The notes: a model not told the origin generated them from the sequence alone. A stretch of 64,000 nt of DNA from Mycobacterium triplex (GCF_000689255.1 NZ_HG964446.1:573330-637329), one strand, 5' to 3'. Shown: positions 1 through 10,194, numbered from the stretch's first letter. Translations and numbers: made by a program.

Positions 1-2
1 CG

Positions 3-818
3 GACACCACCGGAGTGCAGATCGAGGACCGCGAAATCCCGGGCCGTGACGGCGATCCCGCGGTGCCGATCCGCATCTACCGGCCCGATCAGCCCAGCGC
101 TGCGGCCGGGGTGTACAGCGTGCACGGGGGCGGTTTCATCGCCGGCGACCTCGAAACCGAGCACGGTTCCAACGTCATGCTTGCCCGCGAACTCGGCGTC
201 GTCGTGGTGTCCGTCGACTACCGGCTCGCACCCGAAACGCCGTTTCCGGGTGGACTGGAGGACGTGTACGCCGGGCTGGTCTGGATGGCCGCGCAGGCCG
301 ACGAGCTAGGTATCGATCCGCAACGCATCGCCATCCACGGTATGAGCGCCGGGGGCGGACTCTGCGCGGCGCTGGCTCTGCTGGCGCGGGACCGCGGCGG
401 CCCGCACATCGCGTTCCAGTTCCTTTCGGTGCCCGAACTCGACGACCGGCTCACCACCGCGAGCATGACCGACTTCACCGATACCCCGCTGTGGAGCCGC
501 CCCCGAGCGGTCGTCAGCTGGGACAGCTATCTGGGCGCCGGTCGCGCCGGCACCGACGACGTGCCGATCTACGCGGCGCCGGCTCGTGCCACCGATTTGG
601 CGGGTCTGCCGCCCGCGTACGTCTCGGTCATGCATTTCGACCCGCTGCGCGACGAAGGCGTCGCCTACGCGCTGGCCATGCTCGCCGCCGGCGTGACCGT
701 CGAATTGCATTTGTTCCCTGGAACTTTCCACGGCTCGATGTTGATCCAGGACGCGGTGATCTCACGGCGGGAAGAGGCGGAGAAGATCGCCGTGCTGCGC
801 CGAGCGCTGGCGCTGTAG
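3..818 (+). CDS. alpha/beta hydrolase fold-3 (HSL-type esterase), 5' partial
   Basis: Carboxylesterase of the hormone-sensitive-lipase family, probably a cytosolic or wall-associated ester hydrolase. Counting from the first internal GTG (position 15), the oxyanion-hole motif HGGGF is at residues 37-41, DYRLAPE at 69-75, and the nucleophile elbow G-M-S-A-G has Ser111. An Asp in HFDPLRDEG and a His in FHGSM near the C-terminus complete the triad. The frame is open to the left edge (codons D-T-T-G precede the GTG), and family members usually have 40-80 more N-terminal residues, so the true start probably lies before the window. It is tail-to-tail with the MFS gene. The fold and catalytic motifs are seen directly; the substrate is unknown. 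Confidence 0.85.
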   Translation, partial: DTTGVQIEDREIPGRDGDPAVPIRIYRPDQPSAAAGVYSVHGGGFIAGDLETEHGSNVMLARELGVVVVSVDYRLAPETPFPGGLEDVYAGLVWMAAQADELGIDPQRIAIHGMSAGGGLCAALALLARDRGGPHIAFQFLSVPELDDRLTTASMTDFTDTPLWSRPRAVVSWDSYLGAGRAGTDDVPIYAAPARATDLAGLPPAYVSVMHFDPLRDEGVAYALAMLAAGVTVELHLFPGTFHGSMLIQDAVISRREEAEKIAVLRRALAL

Positions 819-828
819 CGGCCGGCGC

Positions 829-2088
829 TCAAACAGACCGGAAATCGCTCTGCCGGTGGGTGTTTCGGCGCAGGCGCACCGCCCGGGCGGTGGCGGTCGT
901 GAACGCCAGCACCGCCATCACCGCCAGGATCGTCGCGGCGGCCTCGGCCGACCCGATGGTGCTCAACAGCATCGGCAGGCCGAACCCGATATAGCTCACG
1001 GTGTAGAACGTTCCGGTGAGGGCACCCCGCAAGCGTTGCGGTGCAGCAGCTTCCAAGTCGATCAGGCCCTCGCGCAGCAGCAGCCCGGACGCGCAGCCGA
1101 GAACCACCAGGAGCGACAGGCCCACCCCGAGCGGCATGGTGGACGGCGCCGCCGCGGCCACCGCATAGCCGAGCGCGGCCAGGGCGGCGCCGATAGTGCC
1201 CGCTTGCGGGCCCCACTGACGCGCGCGGGCGATCAACTGAGTGATGCCGCTGACGCCGTTGGCAATCAGCGCCGCGGTCCCCGCCGCCATCGGCGCCGCG
1301 AGCCCGGTGTGCACATGGGTGGGGATCGTGACGAATGCCAGCGTCGCCGACGAGTACACCCACGGCGACAGTGGTAGCGCCCAGCTCAACGCCCGTGCGA
1401 TGGCGGGACGTCCCGAAGCGGTCTGCTCCGGACCGGGAACCGGTGCCGAGGCGGTCACGTCCGCGCGTTGGGCCGCCACCACCGCGACCACGGTCGCCAG
1501 TACGACAAGCACGGCGGCGATTCCGAACGACTTCCAAAGCCCGGACCGCCCCTCCGAGGCGATCACGCCCGACGCGAACGGTCCGACCGCGAAACCGGCC
1601 GTCAGGACGGCACCAGCAACGGCGGCGCCGGCCGGCCCCTTCATGTCGGAAGCCCATGCGGTGCAAGAGCTTACAACCAGCCCGACCCCGGCCCCGACCA
1701 CCAGACGACCGCCGAGCAAGACCGTGGAATGCTGCGATACCAACATTGCGACCGTGCCCGTGAGCGCGATGATCGATCCCGCCCAGGCGACCGACTGGCG
1801 TCCCAGCAAATCCGACACGCGGCCGCCGATGAGCAGCCCGGGCAGCAGTCCCACCGCGTAGATCCCGAAGATCGCGTCGAGCGTTTCCCGGTCGAGGTGC
1901 TGGTGATCACTGAGTGCGGGGATCAACCCGGCGAAATGGTTGGCCGCCCAACCCGTCGCCAGCAGGACAGCTAACACCGCGGCGAATAACAGCCCACGTC
2001 CCTCGGATTCACCGCGCTCGTCGCGTCCATGCGGTTCCACCGGCGCCGGCTGCTCCCGGCGGGGCACTGCCACATTCGACCTGCACAC
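829..2088 (-). CDS. MFS transporter (drug/H+ antiporter-like)
   Basis: Major facilitator superfamily permease of 419 residues with about 12 hydrophobic segments. The cytoplasmic loop signature between TM2 and TM3 reads GGRVSDLLGRQ. The start is the GTG at 2088 because a strong Shine-Dalgarno GAGGAGGA lies 4 nt upstream (2093-2100 on the complementary strand). The frame stays open to 2259, but that extension is hydrophilic and has no ribosome site. The gene is divergent from the ABC operon across about 260 bp. The substrate is unknown; export of a small hydrophobic compound is a family-level guess. Confidence 0.8.
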   Translation of the reverse strand: MCRSNVAVPRREQPAPVEPHGRDERGESEGRGLLFAAVLAVLLATGWAANHFAGLIPALSDHQHLDRETLDAIFGIYAVGLLPGLLIGGRVSDLLGRQSVAWAGSIIALTGTVAMLVSQHSTVLLGGRLVVGAGVGLVVSSCTAWASDMKGPAGAAVAGAVLTAGFAVGPFASGVIASEGRSGLWKSFGIAAVLVVLATVVAVVAAQRADVTASAPVPGPEQTASGRPAIARALSWALPLSPWVYSSATLAFVTIPTHVHTGLAAPMAAGTAALIANGVSGITQLIARARQWGPQAGTIGAALAALGYAVAAAAPSTMPLGVGLSLLVVLGCASGLLLREGLIDLEAAAPQRLRGALTGTFYTVSYIGFGLPMLLSTIGSAEAAATILAVMAVLAFTTATARAVRLRRNTHRQSDFRSV

Positions 2089-2348
2089 TGATTCCTCCTC
2101 AGTCTCTGCACGCGGTTGATCGAAAACTGTGTATCGCGGTGATATCGGCCACAGCGCTGTGCTTTTGAGGCGCGCCGCGGAAATTAGCGCGGCGCCCTGT
2201 GCACAGACGGCGCCGCTCAGGTGCTTATTCCGGCCTCGCGATACAACAGCGGTTGTCACCGGCGAAGTCTGCCCGGCCCGCCCGGGTTTGAATCATGCCC
2301 GAAGCAAACCTGGCGGTGTGTCACAGCGATTCCTAGGCTGCGCGGGTG
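2089..2348. promoter_or_regulatory. divergent promoter region, MFS / ABC operon
   Basis: About 260 bp separate the MFS start (minus strand) from the ABC operon (plus strand), so both promoters should lie here. The only element I can point to is the MFS ribosome-binding site at 2093-2100. I see no convincing palindrome or riboswitch-like structure. Confidence 0.4.
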
Positions 2349-3147
2349 ATGTCGACTAATCCGGCACCTGCCCGGGTATCTCTTCGTGGTGTCGACCGCA
2401 CGTTCGGAGCACATACGGTGCTGCACGAAGTCGACATCGAAATCGAGCCGGGTGAGGTCGTCGCGTTGCTCGGGTCGTCGGGCAGCGGCAAGTCGACGCT
2501 GTTGCGGCTCATCGCCGGCCTCGACAGTCCGACCCGAGGGCGGATCGAGATCGACGGCGAAGCCGTTCGTGGCATCGACGCACGCTGCGCCGTGGTTTTC
2601 CAGGAGCCCCCGGCTGCTGCCTTGGCGGTCGCTGGCCGCGAATGTGGAGTACGGCCTGCCTCCCGGTACCGCGCGACCGAAAGACTCTGGCGCGGTGCAA
2701 CACTGGCTCGACGTCGTCGGGTTGCGTGAGTTCGGCGACCACCGCCCGCGCCAAGTATCCGGTGGGATGGCGCAGCGTGCGGGACTCGCGCGTGCCCTGG
2801 CGCGGCGCCCGCGTGTCCTGCTGCTCGACGAGCCACTGGCCGCCCTCGATGCGCTGACCCGGTTGCGGATGCAGGACTTACTCGACGCCGTGCAGCAAGA
2901 GGCCGGCACCACAACGGTGTTGGTGACCCATGACGTGGACGAGGCCGCGATCCTGGCCGATCGGGTACTGATTCTGCGCGCGTTCAAAACAGGTGCGGCA
3001 CCCGGTGGCGCGCGCATCGCCGCGACACACGAAGTCGCGATACCCAAACCACGCGATCGCGGCGATCCGCGGATCGCGGCGTTGCGGGAACGGTTGTTGG
3101 ACGAGCTCGGTGTACCCCGACGTAGCAGTGAGGCAAAAGCATGGTGA
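2349..3147 (+). pseudogene. ABC transporter ATPase (SsuB/TauB-like), frameshifted
   Basis: ATP-binding subunit of a sulfonate/taurine/nitrate-type importer. The first frame carries the Walker A motif GSSGSGKST and the Q-loop VVFQEP, then shifts. The second frame picks up immediately with the expected [15 protein letters not shown], signature VSGGMAQR, Walker B LLLDEPLAALD and H-loop VTHD, and stops at 3147. The break is in a run of five C at 2607-2611; four C would restore one continuous protein of about 265 residues, the usual family length. All catalytic motifs are intact across the two frames, so this is either a recent inactivating insertion or a homopolymer error in the sequence. Start is ATG 2349, with a GTG just before at 2346. 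The stop overlaps the next gene by 7 bp. Confidence 0.8.
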
Positions 3148-4109
3148 AAGTTCGTTACCTGACCTCGATTTCGGTGATCGCGAGCATCGTCGCGGTTTCC
3201 GGTTGCGGGTCGAACGCCGGCACTACGGCGTCGAAGGAGATCCATCTGGACTACGCCTACTACAACCCGCTGAGTCTGGTTGTGCGCGATCAGCACCTGC
3301 TGGAAAACCGCGGCTACCACGTCAACTGGGTGCTTTCGGCGGGCAGCAACAAGGCCAACGAAGGTTTGCGGTCCAAGGCGCTGGACGTCGGGTCGACCGC
3401 CGGTTCGGCCGCCCTGGTCGCGCGGGCCAACGGGTCGCCGATCAAGGTCGTCGACCTCTACGCCGGCGGTGAGTGGACGGGCCTGGTCGTGACCAGGTAC
3501 TCGCCCATCAATTCAGTGGCCGATTTGAAGGGCAAGAAGGTCGCTGTCACCAAGGGCACCGACCCGTACTTCTTCTTGCTGCAATCGCTAGCCACAGTGG
3601 GGCTTTCACCCAGCGACGTCGAGATCGTCAACTTGCAGCACGCCGACGGCAAGACCGCGCTGGAACGCGGAAACGTCGATGCGTGGTCCGGATTGGACCC
3701 GTTCATCGCGCAGACCATCCAGCAGCAGGGCTCGCGCTTCATCTACCGCAATCCGAGTTTCAACACCTTTGGCGTGCTGAACGCCCGCGAGGATTTCATC
3801 GCCAACCAGCCCGAAGCCCTGCAGGCGGTGGTCAACAGCTATGAGGAGGCTCGCAAGTGGGCGAAAGCGTATCCCGATCAACTGGCGGCACTACTGGCCT
3901 CGCAGGCGAACATAGCGCTGAGCGTGGCACAGGAGGAGCTGACCCGGACACTGGTGGACATCGACCCGGTGCCGGGGGATCCGGTACGCACGGTGCTGAC
4001 CCGGGTGGAGCCGCTCGCGGTGGCCGACGCCGATATCAAGTCCGACGACGCGGGCCGCGGCGCACTGAACACGCTGATCGAGCCGAAATACGCGCAGCAG
4101 GCGCACTGA
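3141..4109 (+). CDS. ABC transporter substrate-binding lipoprotein (SsuA/TauA-like)
   Basis: Periplasmic-type solute-binding protein of 322 residues anchored as a lipoprotein. The N-terminus has a short positive segment, a hydrophobic stretch and a lipobox VSGC with Cys22. The rest is the NMT1/SsuA fold: a start with YAYYNPLSLVV, the ligand-cleft region VDLYAGGEWTGLVV and the segment DLKGKKVAVTKGT, typical of aliphatic sulfonate or taurine binders. It overlaps the ATPase gene by 7 bp and is followed by the permease, so the three form one operon. Ligand identity is inferred from family only; sulfonate is most likely, nitrate or a pyrimidine precursor possible. Confidence 0.85.
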   Translation: MVKVRYLTSISVIASIVAVSGCGSNAGTTASKEIHLDYAYYNPLSLVVRDQHLLENRGYHVNWVLSAGSNKANEGLRSKALDVGSTAGSAALVARANGSPIKVVDLYAGGEWTGLVVTRYSPINSVADLKGKKVAVTKGTDPYFFLLQSLATVGLSPSDVEIVNLQHADGKTALERGNVDAWSGLDPFIAQTIQQQGSRFIYRNPSFNTFGVLNAREDFIANQPEALQAVVNSYEEARKWAKAYPDQLAALLASQANIALSVAQEELTRTLVDIDPVPGDPVRTVLTRVEPLAVADADIKSDDAGRGALNTLIEPKYAQQAH

Positions 4110-4129
4110 CGTCACGGTCCGGCCGGTCG

Positions 4130-4879
4130 GTGAAGGTGCCGCCGGCGCTGGTGGGGCTGATCGTCCCGGTTCTGCTGCTGGGGATCTGGCAGCTCGCCAC
4201 GGCGGTCACCGGGTTCTTCGCGCCCAGCCAGCTCCCTCCGCCCGGCGACGTAATGTCCGCGCTGGGCGGACTCCTTCGCCGTGGCGAACTATGGACGCAC
4301 CTGCGGGCCAGCGGTTCTCGGGTTCTGGTCGGCTATTTCGCCGGCGCCGCCGCAGGGCTCACGCTGGGTTCGCTGGTCGGGCTGTCGGTGGGGGTGCGCA
4401 GATTGCTCGCGCCGACCATCGCGGCTTTTCGCACGGTGCCTTCCCTCGCGTGGGTCCCGTTGCTGCTCTTGTGGTTTGGCATCGACGAGACGCCGAAGAT
4501 CCTGATGGTCGCCATCGGCGCGTTCTTTCCGATCTACACGACGACGGCGTCGGCGGTTTCCCACGTCGACCCACAGCTGGTGGAGGTGGGACGGGCCTAC
4601 GGCCGAAGTGGTGTCGGCCTGCTCGCGACGGTGATGCTGCCCGCCGCGGCTCCGGAATTGGTGAACGGGCTTCGGCTGGGCCTGGCGAACGCATGGCTGT
4701 TCGTGGTCGCGGCCGAGCTGATCGCGTCCTCGAAGGGACTCGGGTTCCTGCTGCTCGACAGCCAAAACACCGGGCGCACGGATGTGATGCTGTTGGCGAT
4801 CGTCCTGCTGGCCGGACTGGGCAAACTGACCGACGGCGCGCTGGCCGCGCTGGAGAAGCGGCTGACACGGCGGCGCTAG
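4130..4879 (+). CDS. ABC transporter permease (SsuC/TauC-like)
   Basis: Inner-membrane permease of 249 residues with about six membrane segments. The cytoplasmic EAA loop, which docks on the ATPase, is visible as EVGRAYGRSGVGLLATVMLP. The frame is open far upstream into the binding-protein gene, but the hydrophobic protein begins after the GTG at 4130, 20 nt behind the preceding stop, and this gives the normal SsuC length. It is the third gene of the import operon, and its function depends on the frameshifted ATPase upstream unless another ATPase substitutes. Confidence 0.85.
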   Translation: MKVPPALVGLIVPVLLLGIWQLATAVTGFFAPSQLPPPGDVMSALGGLLRRGELWTHLRASGSRVLVGYFAGAAAGLTLGSLVGLSVGVRRLLAPTIAAFRTVPSLAWVPLLLLWFGIDETPKILMVAIGAFFPIYTTTASAVSHVDPQLVEVGRAYGRSGVGLLATVMLPAAAPELVNGLRLGLANAWLFVVAAELIASSKGLGFLLLDSQNTGRTDVMLLAIVLLAGLGKLTDGALAALEKRLTRRR

Positions 4880-4883
4880 CGGT

Positions 4884-5855
4884 CTATTTGCCGGGCCGCA
4901 GTACGGGTGTGACCAGTTCGCCGGTGTTCAGGTAGCTGTCGAGGTTGCGGATCGCCAGTAGCGCCATCGCCCGGCGGGTGCGGGCTGTCGCGCTGCCGAT
5001 GTGCGGGAACAGCACGACGTTGTCCAGATCCAACAGCGCCGCAGGCACATTGGGCTCGTCGGCGAACACGTCCAGCCCCGCACCGCCCAGCGCCCCGCCG
5101 GCGACCATCTCCACCAGCGCGTCCTGGTCCACGACACTTCCGCGCGCAATGTTGATCAGGTAGCCCTCGGGACCCAGGGCCTCGAGGACGGAGCGGTCGA
5201 CAAGATGGCGCGCCTGCTCATCGCCGGTGGTAGCGACGACCAGCACGTCGACGGATTCGGCTAACTCCAGCGGCGACTCCGCGTAGCGGTACGGCGACCC
5301 GTCAATCCGGTGCCGGTTGTGATAGGCGATGGCGCAGTCGAATCCGAGCAGCCGGGTTGCGATGGCCGAGCCGATACGGCCCAGCCCCAAGATTCCCACC
5401 TGAAGACCACTGAGGTCTCTGGCGTACGGGAATTGTCCCTCCCGCGCCCACCGCCCCGCTCGCACGTACCGATCGGCCGCGCCGAAGTGGCGCAGGGTCA
5501 TCAGGATCAGCCCCAGCGCGGTGTCGGCGACGGTGTCCGAGAGCACGTCGGGGGTGTTGCTCACCCCGATGCCCCGCTGCCTGGCCGCCTTCAGATCGAT
5601 CATGTCCACGCCGGCCCCGTTGTTGACGATCGCCTCCAGATTAGGCAGGGCCGCAATGATTTCGGCGTCGACACCGGGCTTGCCGGAGGTGACCACCACG
5701 CGAATCCGCTCCGCGTGCCGGGCCAGGAACTCGGCTCGGTGCGGACCCCCTGGGAGCGCGGGGATTTCGTAGCGAGCCGCCAGCTCGTTGTCGAAGGTGG
5801 GCTCGAAGTTGTCGCCGACCCGCAGCACATCGTCCGTCTTCTCGACCGTCACCAC
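4884..5855 (-). CDS. D-isomer-specific 2-hydroxyacid dehydrogenase
   Basis: NAD(P)-dependent reductase of 323 residues in the glyoxylate/hydroxypyruvate reductase group. The Rossmann motif is GILGLGRIGSA. The three catalytic residues are present: Arg in INIARGSVVD, Glu in ADEPNVP and His in LFPHIGSAT. The GTG at 5855 is preferred because GGAG lies about 8 nt upstream and the family fold begins right there; the frame is open to 6065 without homology-like sequence. It converges on the permease gene with a 4-nt gap. Substrate could be glyoxylate, hydroxypyruvate or another 2-keto acid. Confidence 0.85.
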   Translation of the reverse strand: MVTVEKTDDVLRVGDNFEPTFDNELAARYEIPALPGGPHRAEFLARHAERIRVVVTSGKPGVDAEIIAALPNLEAIVNNGAGVDMIDLKAARQRGIGVSNTPDVLSDTVADTALGLILMTLRHFGAADRYVRAGRWAREGQFPYARDLSGLQVGILGLGRIGSAIATRLLGFDCAIAYHNRHRIDGSPYRYAESPLELAESVDVLVVATTGDEQARHLVDRSVLEALGPEGYLINIARGSVVDQDALVEMVAGGALGGAGLDVFADEPNVPAALLDLDNVVLFPHIGSATARTRRAMALLAIRNLDSYLNTGELVTPVLRPGK

Positions 5856-5971
5856 CGCATCATCTCCCAAGCCGGTGATCGGTCCGCAGACGAGGGCGGC
5901 CAAGAAACGCCGGTGCGCAATCTTGCCCGGAATTCCGCTACCCGCGGCGGTCTTAGCTGCACAATGACGCG

Positions 5972-6913
5972 ATGCGCACCGATGACGCCGCCCGTCGATT
6001 CTTGTTGACCATCGCTGTGCTGATCGCGCTGGTGGGCTGCGGCACCAACGGCCGCACGGCACCAACCGCGGGCGGCGGCGGCGACTTTGCCGGGCCGATC
6101 GAAATCGGCAACGGTCGCCACCTGTATCTCGAATGCCACGGAAGGGGCAGTCCGACAGTCATTTTGGAATCCGGCTATCACAACTCGTCGGATCCATGGA
6201 GTCAGTCCTACGCCGACCCGCCGGCGGTCGGTCCCGGCGTGCTGCCGGCCCTGGCCGATGAACACCGCGTCTGCGCCTACGACCGGCCCGGCACCCTGCG
6301 CTTTCCCGACCCGCCCAGCATCACCGACCGGAGTTCACCGGTTGCGATGCCGCGCACGGCGCGGGACGTCGTGCAGGACCTTCATGCGTTGCTCGCCGCC
6401 GCGCACATACCGGGTCCGTACGTTTTGGTCGGTCACTCGCTGGGCGGGCTGTTCATCCGGCTTTACGCCCAGACCTATCCCGAACAGGTGCGCGCATTGG
6501 CGTTCGTGGATGCCTTTCCCATCGAGATACCCAGCCTGATGGGTTCGGACTGGCCGATTTATCGCCGGCAGTTGGACATGCCGCTGCCACAGTTCGCGAA
6601 CGCGGATTCGTTCGAGGAAATCGACATCGACAAGAGTGTCGCCCAGGTCGCCGAGGCGCCGCCCTTCCCGCCCGTGCCCACCGTTGTGCTGACGAGGACC
6701 GAGCCGTTCGCGATCCCGGGCACCGTCTCAGCCGAGCAGGGGGCGAATCTGGAACGGGCGTGGCGAGAGGCGACGGAGGCTTTGATCGCGCTACGGCCAC
6801 AGACCCCGCACCTGATCGCGACCGGCAGCGACCACTTCGTCCAGATCCACCAGCCCGACTTGGTGGCGGCGGGCGTTCGCCTGGTGATCCAAAGGTCTGC
6901 CCCGAACCGGTGA
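5972..6913 (+). CDS. lipoprotein alpha/beta hydrolase
   Basis: Secreted, lipid-anchored serine hydrolase of 313 residues. A signal peptide with lipobox LVGC (Cys23) is followed by a short Gly/Thr linker and an alpha/beta hydrolase domain. The nucleophile elbow is GHSLGG with Ser156; the C-terminal histidine is in [10 protein letters not shown]. The family includes esterases and lipases displayed on the mycobacterial cell surface. It is divergent from the dehydrogenase and 25 bp upstream of the adenylate cyclase, possibly co-transcribed with it. Substrate unknown. Confidence 0.85.
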   Translation: MRTDDAARRFLLTIAVLIALVGCGTNGRTAPTAGGGGDFAGPIEIGNGRHLYLECHGRGSPTVILESGYHNSSDPWSQSYADPPAVGPGVLPALADEHRVCAYDRPGTLRFPDPPSITDRSSPVAMPRTARDVVQDLHALLAAAHIPGPYVLVGHSLGGLFIRLYAQTYPEQVRALAFVDAFPIEIPSLMGSDWPIYRRQLDMPLPQFANADSFEEIDIDKSVAQVAEAPPFPPVPTVVLTRTEPFAIPGTVSAEQGANLERAWREATEALIALRPQTPHLIATGSDHFVQIHQPDLVAAGVRLVIQRSAPNR

Positions 6914-6938
6914 CCCATCGCTGCGGCATACTCGGCCA

Positions 6939-7748
6939 ATGAGCGTGACCGTATTGCTGGCCGTGATCGTTGTGGCCGAACTCGGCGGCCTCATCACGCT
7001 GGCAGTGCTGCTGATCGTGTCGCGCCGGCAGCTCAGCGGAGCACGCGCGGCGCTCGAGCGCAGCCGGCGCAGCAGTGGCCGTCGCCGACGGCGCCGCGGC
7101 GTCGCCCCCTTTGCGATCAGGACCGCATTCAAGACGGCCGATTCGCTGCTGACCAAGGGCGTCGGTGCCACCGTCCGCAACTCGGTCGAGGATCTCGCCG
7201 GCTGGGCGCAGGTGGAACGGCCCGACCTGGCCCGGCTCACCGCCGACGGCGATGTGGTGATCGCCTTCTCCGACATCGAGAATTCCACCGCGCACAACGA
7301 GGCCCTGGGGGATCGCGGCTGGGTGCGGGTGCTGGAGAAGCACAACCGGCTCATCCAAAAACTCGTCGACGAACACGGCGGCCACGTCGTGAAGAATCAG
7401 GGCGACGGCTTCATGATGGCCTTCGCCGATCCCCGCCAGGCCGTGCTGTGCGGCATCGGCGTGCAACGCGCCCTGCTCGAGGCCGGCGAACGCGGGGAGG
7501 GCATCCGCGTGCGAATCGGCATCCACGTCGGCCCGTCGGTCCGCCGCGGCGACGACCTCTTCGGGCGCAATGTCGCGATGGCGGCCCGGGTCGCCGGACA
7601 AGCCGCTGGCGGCGAGATCCTCGTCAGCGAGCAGGTACGCGACGCGATCAACGGTGCACCCGATATCGAGCTCTGCGCGCCGTATGAGGCCGAATTGAAA
7701 GGCTTACCAGGGACTTACCACCTTTACCCGGTCAAAGTCGCTGTTTAG
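6939..7748 (+). CDS. membrane-anchored class III adenylate cyclase
   Basis: Makes cAMP from ATP. One N-terminal membrane helix (residues 4-28) is followed by a strongly basic stretch of Arg residues (about 41-53), consistent with a cytoplasmic face, then a single class III cyclase domain (about 105-265). The metal-binding aspartates are Asp112 in FSDIENST and Asp156 in NQGDGFMM. The domain must dimerise to form two active sites. Mycobacteria carry many such cyclases. It ends tail-to-tail with the Eis-like gene, the two stop codons overlapping. Guanylate cyclase activity cannot be excluded from sequence. Confidence 0.88.
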   Translation: MSVTVLLAVIVVAELGGLITLAVLLIVSRRQLSGARAALERSRRSSGRRRRRRGVAPFAIRTAFKTADSLLTKGVGATVRNSVEDLAGWAQVERPDLARLTADGDVVIAFSDIENSTAHNEALGDRGWVRVLEKHNRLIQKLVDEHGGHVVKNQGDGFMMAFADPRQAVLCGIGVQRALLEAGERGEGIRVRIGIHVGPSVRRGDDLFGRNVAMAARVAGQAAGGEILVSEQVRDAINGAPDIELCAPYEAELKGLPGTYHLYPVKVAV

Positions 7749-8962
7749 AAGAACGTTCCGGCATGGGGTGCCTCGGGCACCGCGAACAGCCGATCGGCCA
7801 CCGCCAGCGCCGCCGGATCCTCCGCCCGGGCCCGCCCGGCCACGGCCAGACTGCGCCAGGTGGTGCCGCCCAACAGCACCGCACCCAGCCCCTCGATCCC
7901 GACGTGGAGGTCGGCGGGCCGGTTCGTCGCTTCGGCGCCGCCTTCGCTGATGCTGAAGCTGGCCGAATTCTTGGGCAGCAGTGGGTCATTGACGGCGAGC
8001 GTGACCGAGCCGCCCCCGGCATAAGACCGCGCCGCCAGCGCGCGCTCGGCATCGACGATGCGCAGCCACGTTTCGTCATGCACCGCGGTCACCTTGACAG
8101 CTCTACGGTCCACCAGCAGTGCGGGCAGCGGATCGTCGAGGGGCAGCATCCAAAACGTCACCCGGTCAATGAGATCCAGCCCCAGCAGGAATCGCAGCAA
8201 CCCCAGATAGGCCTCGCTGGTCGGTGCGAAGAAATCCTCGACCACAATGGTGCGCTGGTCGCTGACGAACCACCGGTCCGTGTCGACGGGGCGGTAGCGG
8301 ACGAAACCCGACTCAGCCCCGGGTTCGCCGTGCACGGCGACATACCAAGCGCCCGTCGATGATTCGGTGCGCAGCCGCACACCCTCCCACCATGCCCCGG
8401 GCCGGTCGATGGTCCCCGGCCGCGACGGGCGATGGGCGTTGTAGATGCGGGGCAGGATCTCCCAGGCTTCGGCGGCGCCGGCCAGCCGCACCGGCCCCCC
8501 GGACCCGACACCGGGACGAAACGCCGCCCGCGCGGTCTGAACCTCCACGCTCTGGGCCGAACTCGCCACGCCATAGCCGTAGCGCTCGTAGATCGTGGCC
8601 TCCGAGGCCCGCAACGACGCGACCACCTCACCCCGGGCGTCGAAGTCGTCCAACTGGTGCCGCATCAGGGCGGTGGCGATGCCGCGCCGGGTGAACGACG
8701 GCAGCACTCCGATATGCGTCACGGCCGCGTGGCTGACGAGCGCTCCGCCGGGCAGGGTCAGCGTGCTTGTCGCGGCGTCCGCGGTGCCGACCAGTTGTCC
8801 CCCCACGAACGCGCCGACCATCCGCCCGGGCTCGAGCATCTTGGTGATCTGGCCGGGTGGCAGATCCGGTATCGGCGGAAAGCCCACCATCGCGACGCGA
8901 AACACGTTGAGCGCGGCGACGAGGTCGCTCTCGCTCTCGAGAACCCGGATCTCGGTGGTCAT
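7745..8962 (-). CDS. Eis-like GNAT N-acetyltransferase
   Basis: Acetyl-CoA-dependent acetyltransferase of 405 residues, the length of mycobacterial Eis. It has two GNAT-type domains and an SCP2-like C-terminal domain. The acetyl-CoA pyrophosphate loop reads [11 protein letters not shown], the Eis general-acid region [12 protein letters not shown] keeps the tyrosine, and the protein ends in Phe-Phe, matching the C-terminal carboxylate that serves as base in Eis. The ATG at 8962 is chosen; the much longer open frame (to 10126) runs antisense through the next gene. Identity to Eis as I recall it is moderate, so this is a paralogue; aminoglycoside or protein-lysine acetylation is possible but unproven. 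Confidence 0.85.
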   Translation of the reverse strand: MTTEIRVLESESDLVAALNVFRVAMVGFPPIPDLPPGQITKMLEPGRMVGAFVGGQLVGTADAATSTLTLPGGALVSHAAVTHIGVLPSFTRRGIATALMRHQLDDFDARGEVVASLRASEATIYERYGYGVASSAQSVEVQTARAAFRPGVGSGGPVRLAGAAEAWEILPRIYNAHRPSRPGTIDRPGAWWEGVRLRTESSTGAWYVAVHGEPGAESGFVRYRPVDTDRWFVSDQRTIVVEDFFAPTSEAYLGLLRFLLGLDLIDRVTFWMLPLDDPLPALLVDRRAVKVTAVHDETWLRIVDAERALAARSYAGGGSVTLAVNDPLLPKNSASFSISEGGAEATNRPADLHVGIEGLGAVLLGGTTWRSLAVAGRARAEDPAALAVADRLFAVPEAPHAGTFF

Positions 8963-9012
8963 TGCGCCATCATGTCTTGTTCGCCCGGCGCCGGCTTCAA
9001 GGCCCCGCCGAT

Positions 9013-10194
9013 TCAGTTCACTCGGCGCATCCGCAACAGGACCGGCACCAGCAGCAGCGGCGCTGCCAACCACAACACGACCGGCAGCCAAGGCAAGGCG
9101 GACGCGACCGCCGCAACCCGGTCCGCGTGCCCGGTCACCAACGCGATGCGTGCCATCGTCGCCACCGCGATCACCGAGAACAGGGCGCCGGCCGCCGTGC
9201 CCGCGCGGCCGTGCCGGCCGATCGCGAAGGCCGCGACCACCGCGGCGACCATCACGACACCCCAGGCCGCGCCGCAGACGAATTGGGCGATGCTGAGCGA
9301 GACCACGTCGGTGGCCAGGGCGGCGGCACAGGCCGATTCGGCAGCGACCAGCGCGCCCACCATCATCGCGACCCCGCCGCCGAGGTGCTTGGCCAGCACT
9401 GACGCCAGCGGCGTCACCAGCGTGAAGCCGATCCAGAACAGCGACAACAGGATTGGGAGGTCGCCGGGGCCGGCGAACTTGGCGAAGAGTCGCTGCGCGT
9501 TGACCGAGGAGTGTATTTGAAATCCCACCTGTGCCAACAAAACCGCAACGAGGAACACGAGCAAGAGGCCGATCCGGAATTCGGTGGGCGCCTCCCGCTC
9601 CGGCGGGACGGAGCGGGTGAGGGCCTTTTCGGCCCACACGATCGACAAGGTCGCCGCGAACACGGACACGGCCGCGGCGCCGAACAGGATCCGCGGGTCG
9701 TACGCGGTGAGCCGCCCGGCAAGAAAGGGCGTCGACGCGGTGGCCATGCCGGCCCCCACCACGAACAGCGACGAGACCCACGGTTGCCGGCCGTCTGGCG
9801 TGTAGCGGCCGAGCAGCGCCAGCGGCGGGGCGCGCAGTGCCGAGGAGGCAACCGCCCACACGACAATCAACGTGACGAATATGTAAGCGCCGGACCGTGA
9901 TACGAGGGGAAGCAGCAGGAACGACAGCGCCGAGACCGCGGTCACCGCCGCGACGATCGTGCCCACCCGGCCCACCACCCGCGCCACCCGGTCGACGGCG
10001 ACACCGGCCGCCCAGTCGCAGACCGCGAAGATGATCTGATCGAACACCAGAAGCCAACCCACTATCCCGGCGCCGATGCCGGCGCGCACCGCAAGCTGCG
10101 GCAGATAGATGACGTATCCCACCCACGTCAGCCCGAAGACGAGCTGGAGTAAGCCGAAATACACGCCGACTCTGGTCGACACCCCACGAGGCAT
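9013..10194 (-). CDS. MFS transporter
   Basis: Major facilitator permease of 393 residues with about 12 hydrophobic helices, starting at ATG 10194 with MPRGVSTRVG and a GAAGGG ribosome site upstream. A DWAAGVAVDRVAR segment after TM2 resembles the conserved cytoplasmic loop of MFS carriers. It lies 50 bp upstream of the Eis-like gene on the same strand, so they may share a transcript; an exporter next to an acetyltransferase would fit detoxification, but that is inference. Substrate unknown. Confidence 0.78.
   Translation of the reverse strand: MPRGVSTRVGVYFGLLQLVFGLTWVGYVIYLPQLAVRAGIGAGIVGWLLVFDQIIFAVCDWAAGVAVDRVARVVGRVGTIVAAVTAVSALSFLLLPLVSRSGAYIFVTLIVVWAVASSALRAPPLALLGRYTPDGRQPWVSSLFVVGAGMATASTPFLAGRLTAYDPRILFGAAAVSVFAATLSIVWAEKALTRSVPPEREAPTEFRIGLLLVFLVAVLLAQVGFQIHSSVNAQRLFAKFAGPGDLPILLSLFWIGFTLVTPLASVLAKHLGGGVAMMVGALVAAESACAAALATDVVSLSIAQFVCGAAWGVVMVAAVVAAFAIGRHGRAGTAAGALFSVIAVATMARIALVTGHADRVAAVASALPWLPVVLWLAAPLLLVPVLLRMRRVN

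Noticed and set aside
2349..3147. programmed frameshift in the ABC ATPase
   Set aside because: No slippery heptamer or downstream stimulatory structure was recognised beyond the C-run, and such regulation is not known for this family; a mutation or sequencing error is simpler.
8963..10126. N-terminal extension of the Eis-like gene to 10126
   Set aside because: The extension is out-of-frame sequence of the MFS gene; family similarity begins at ATG 8962.
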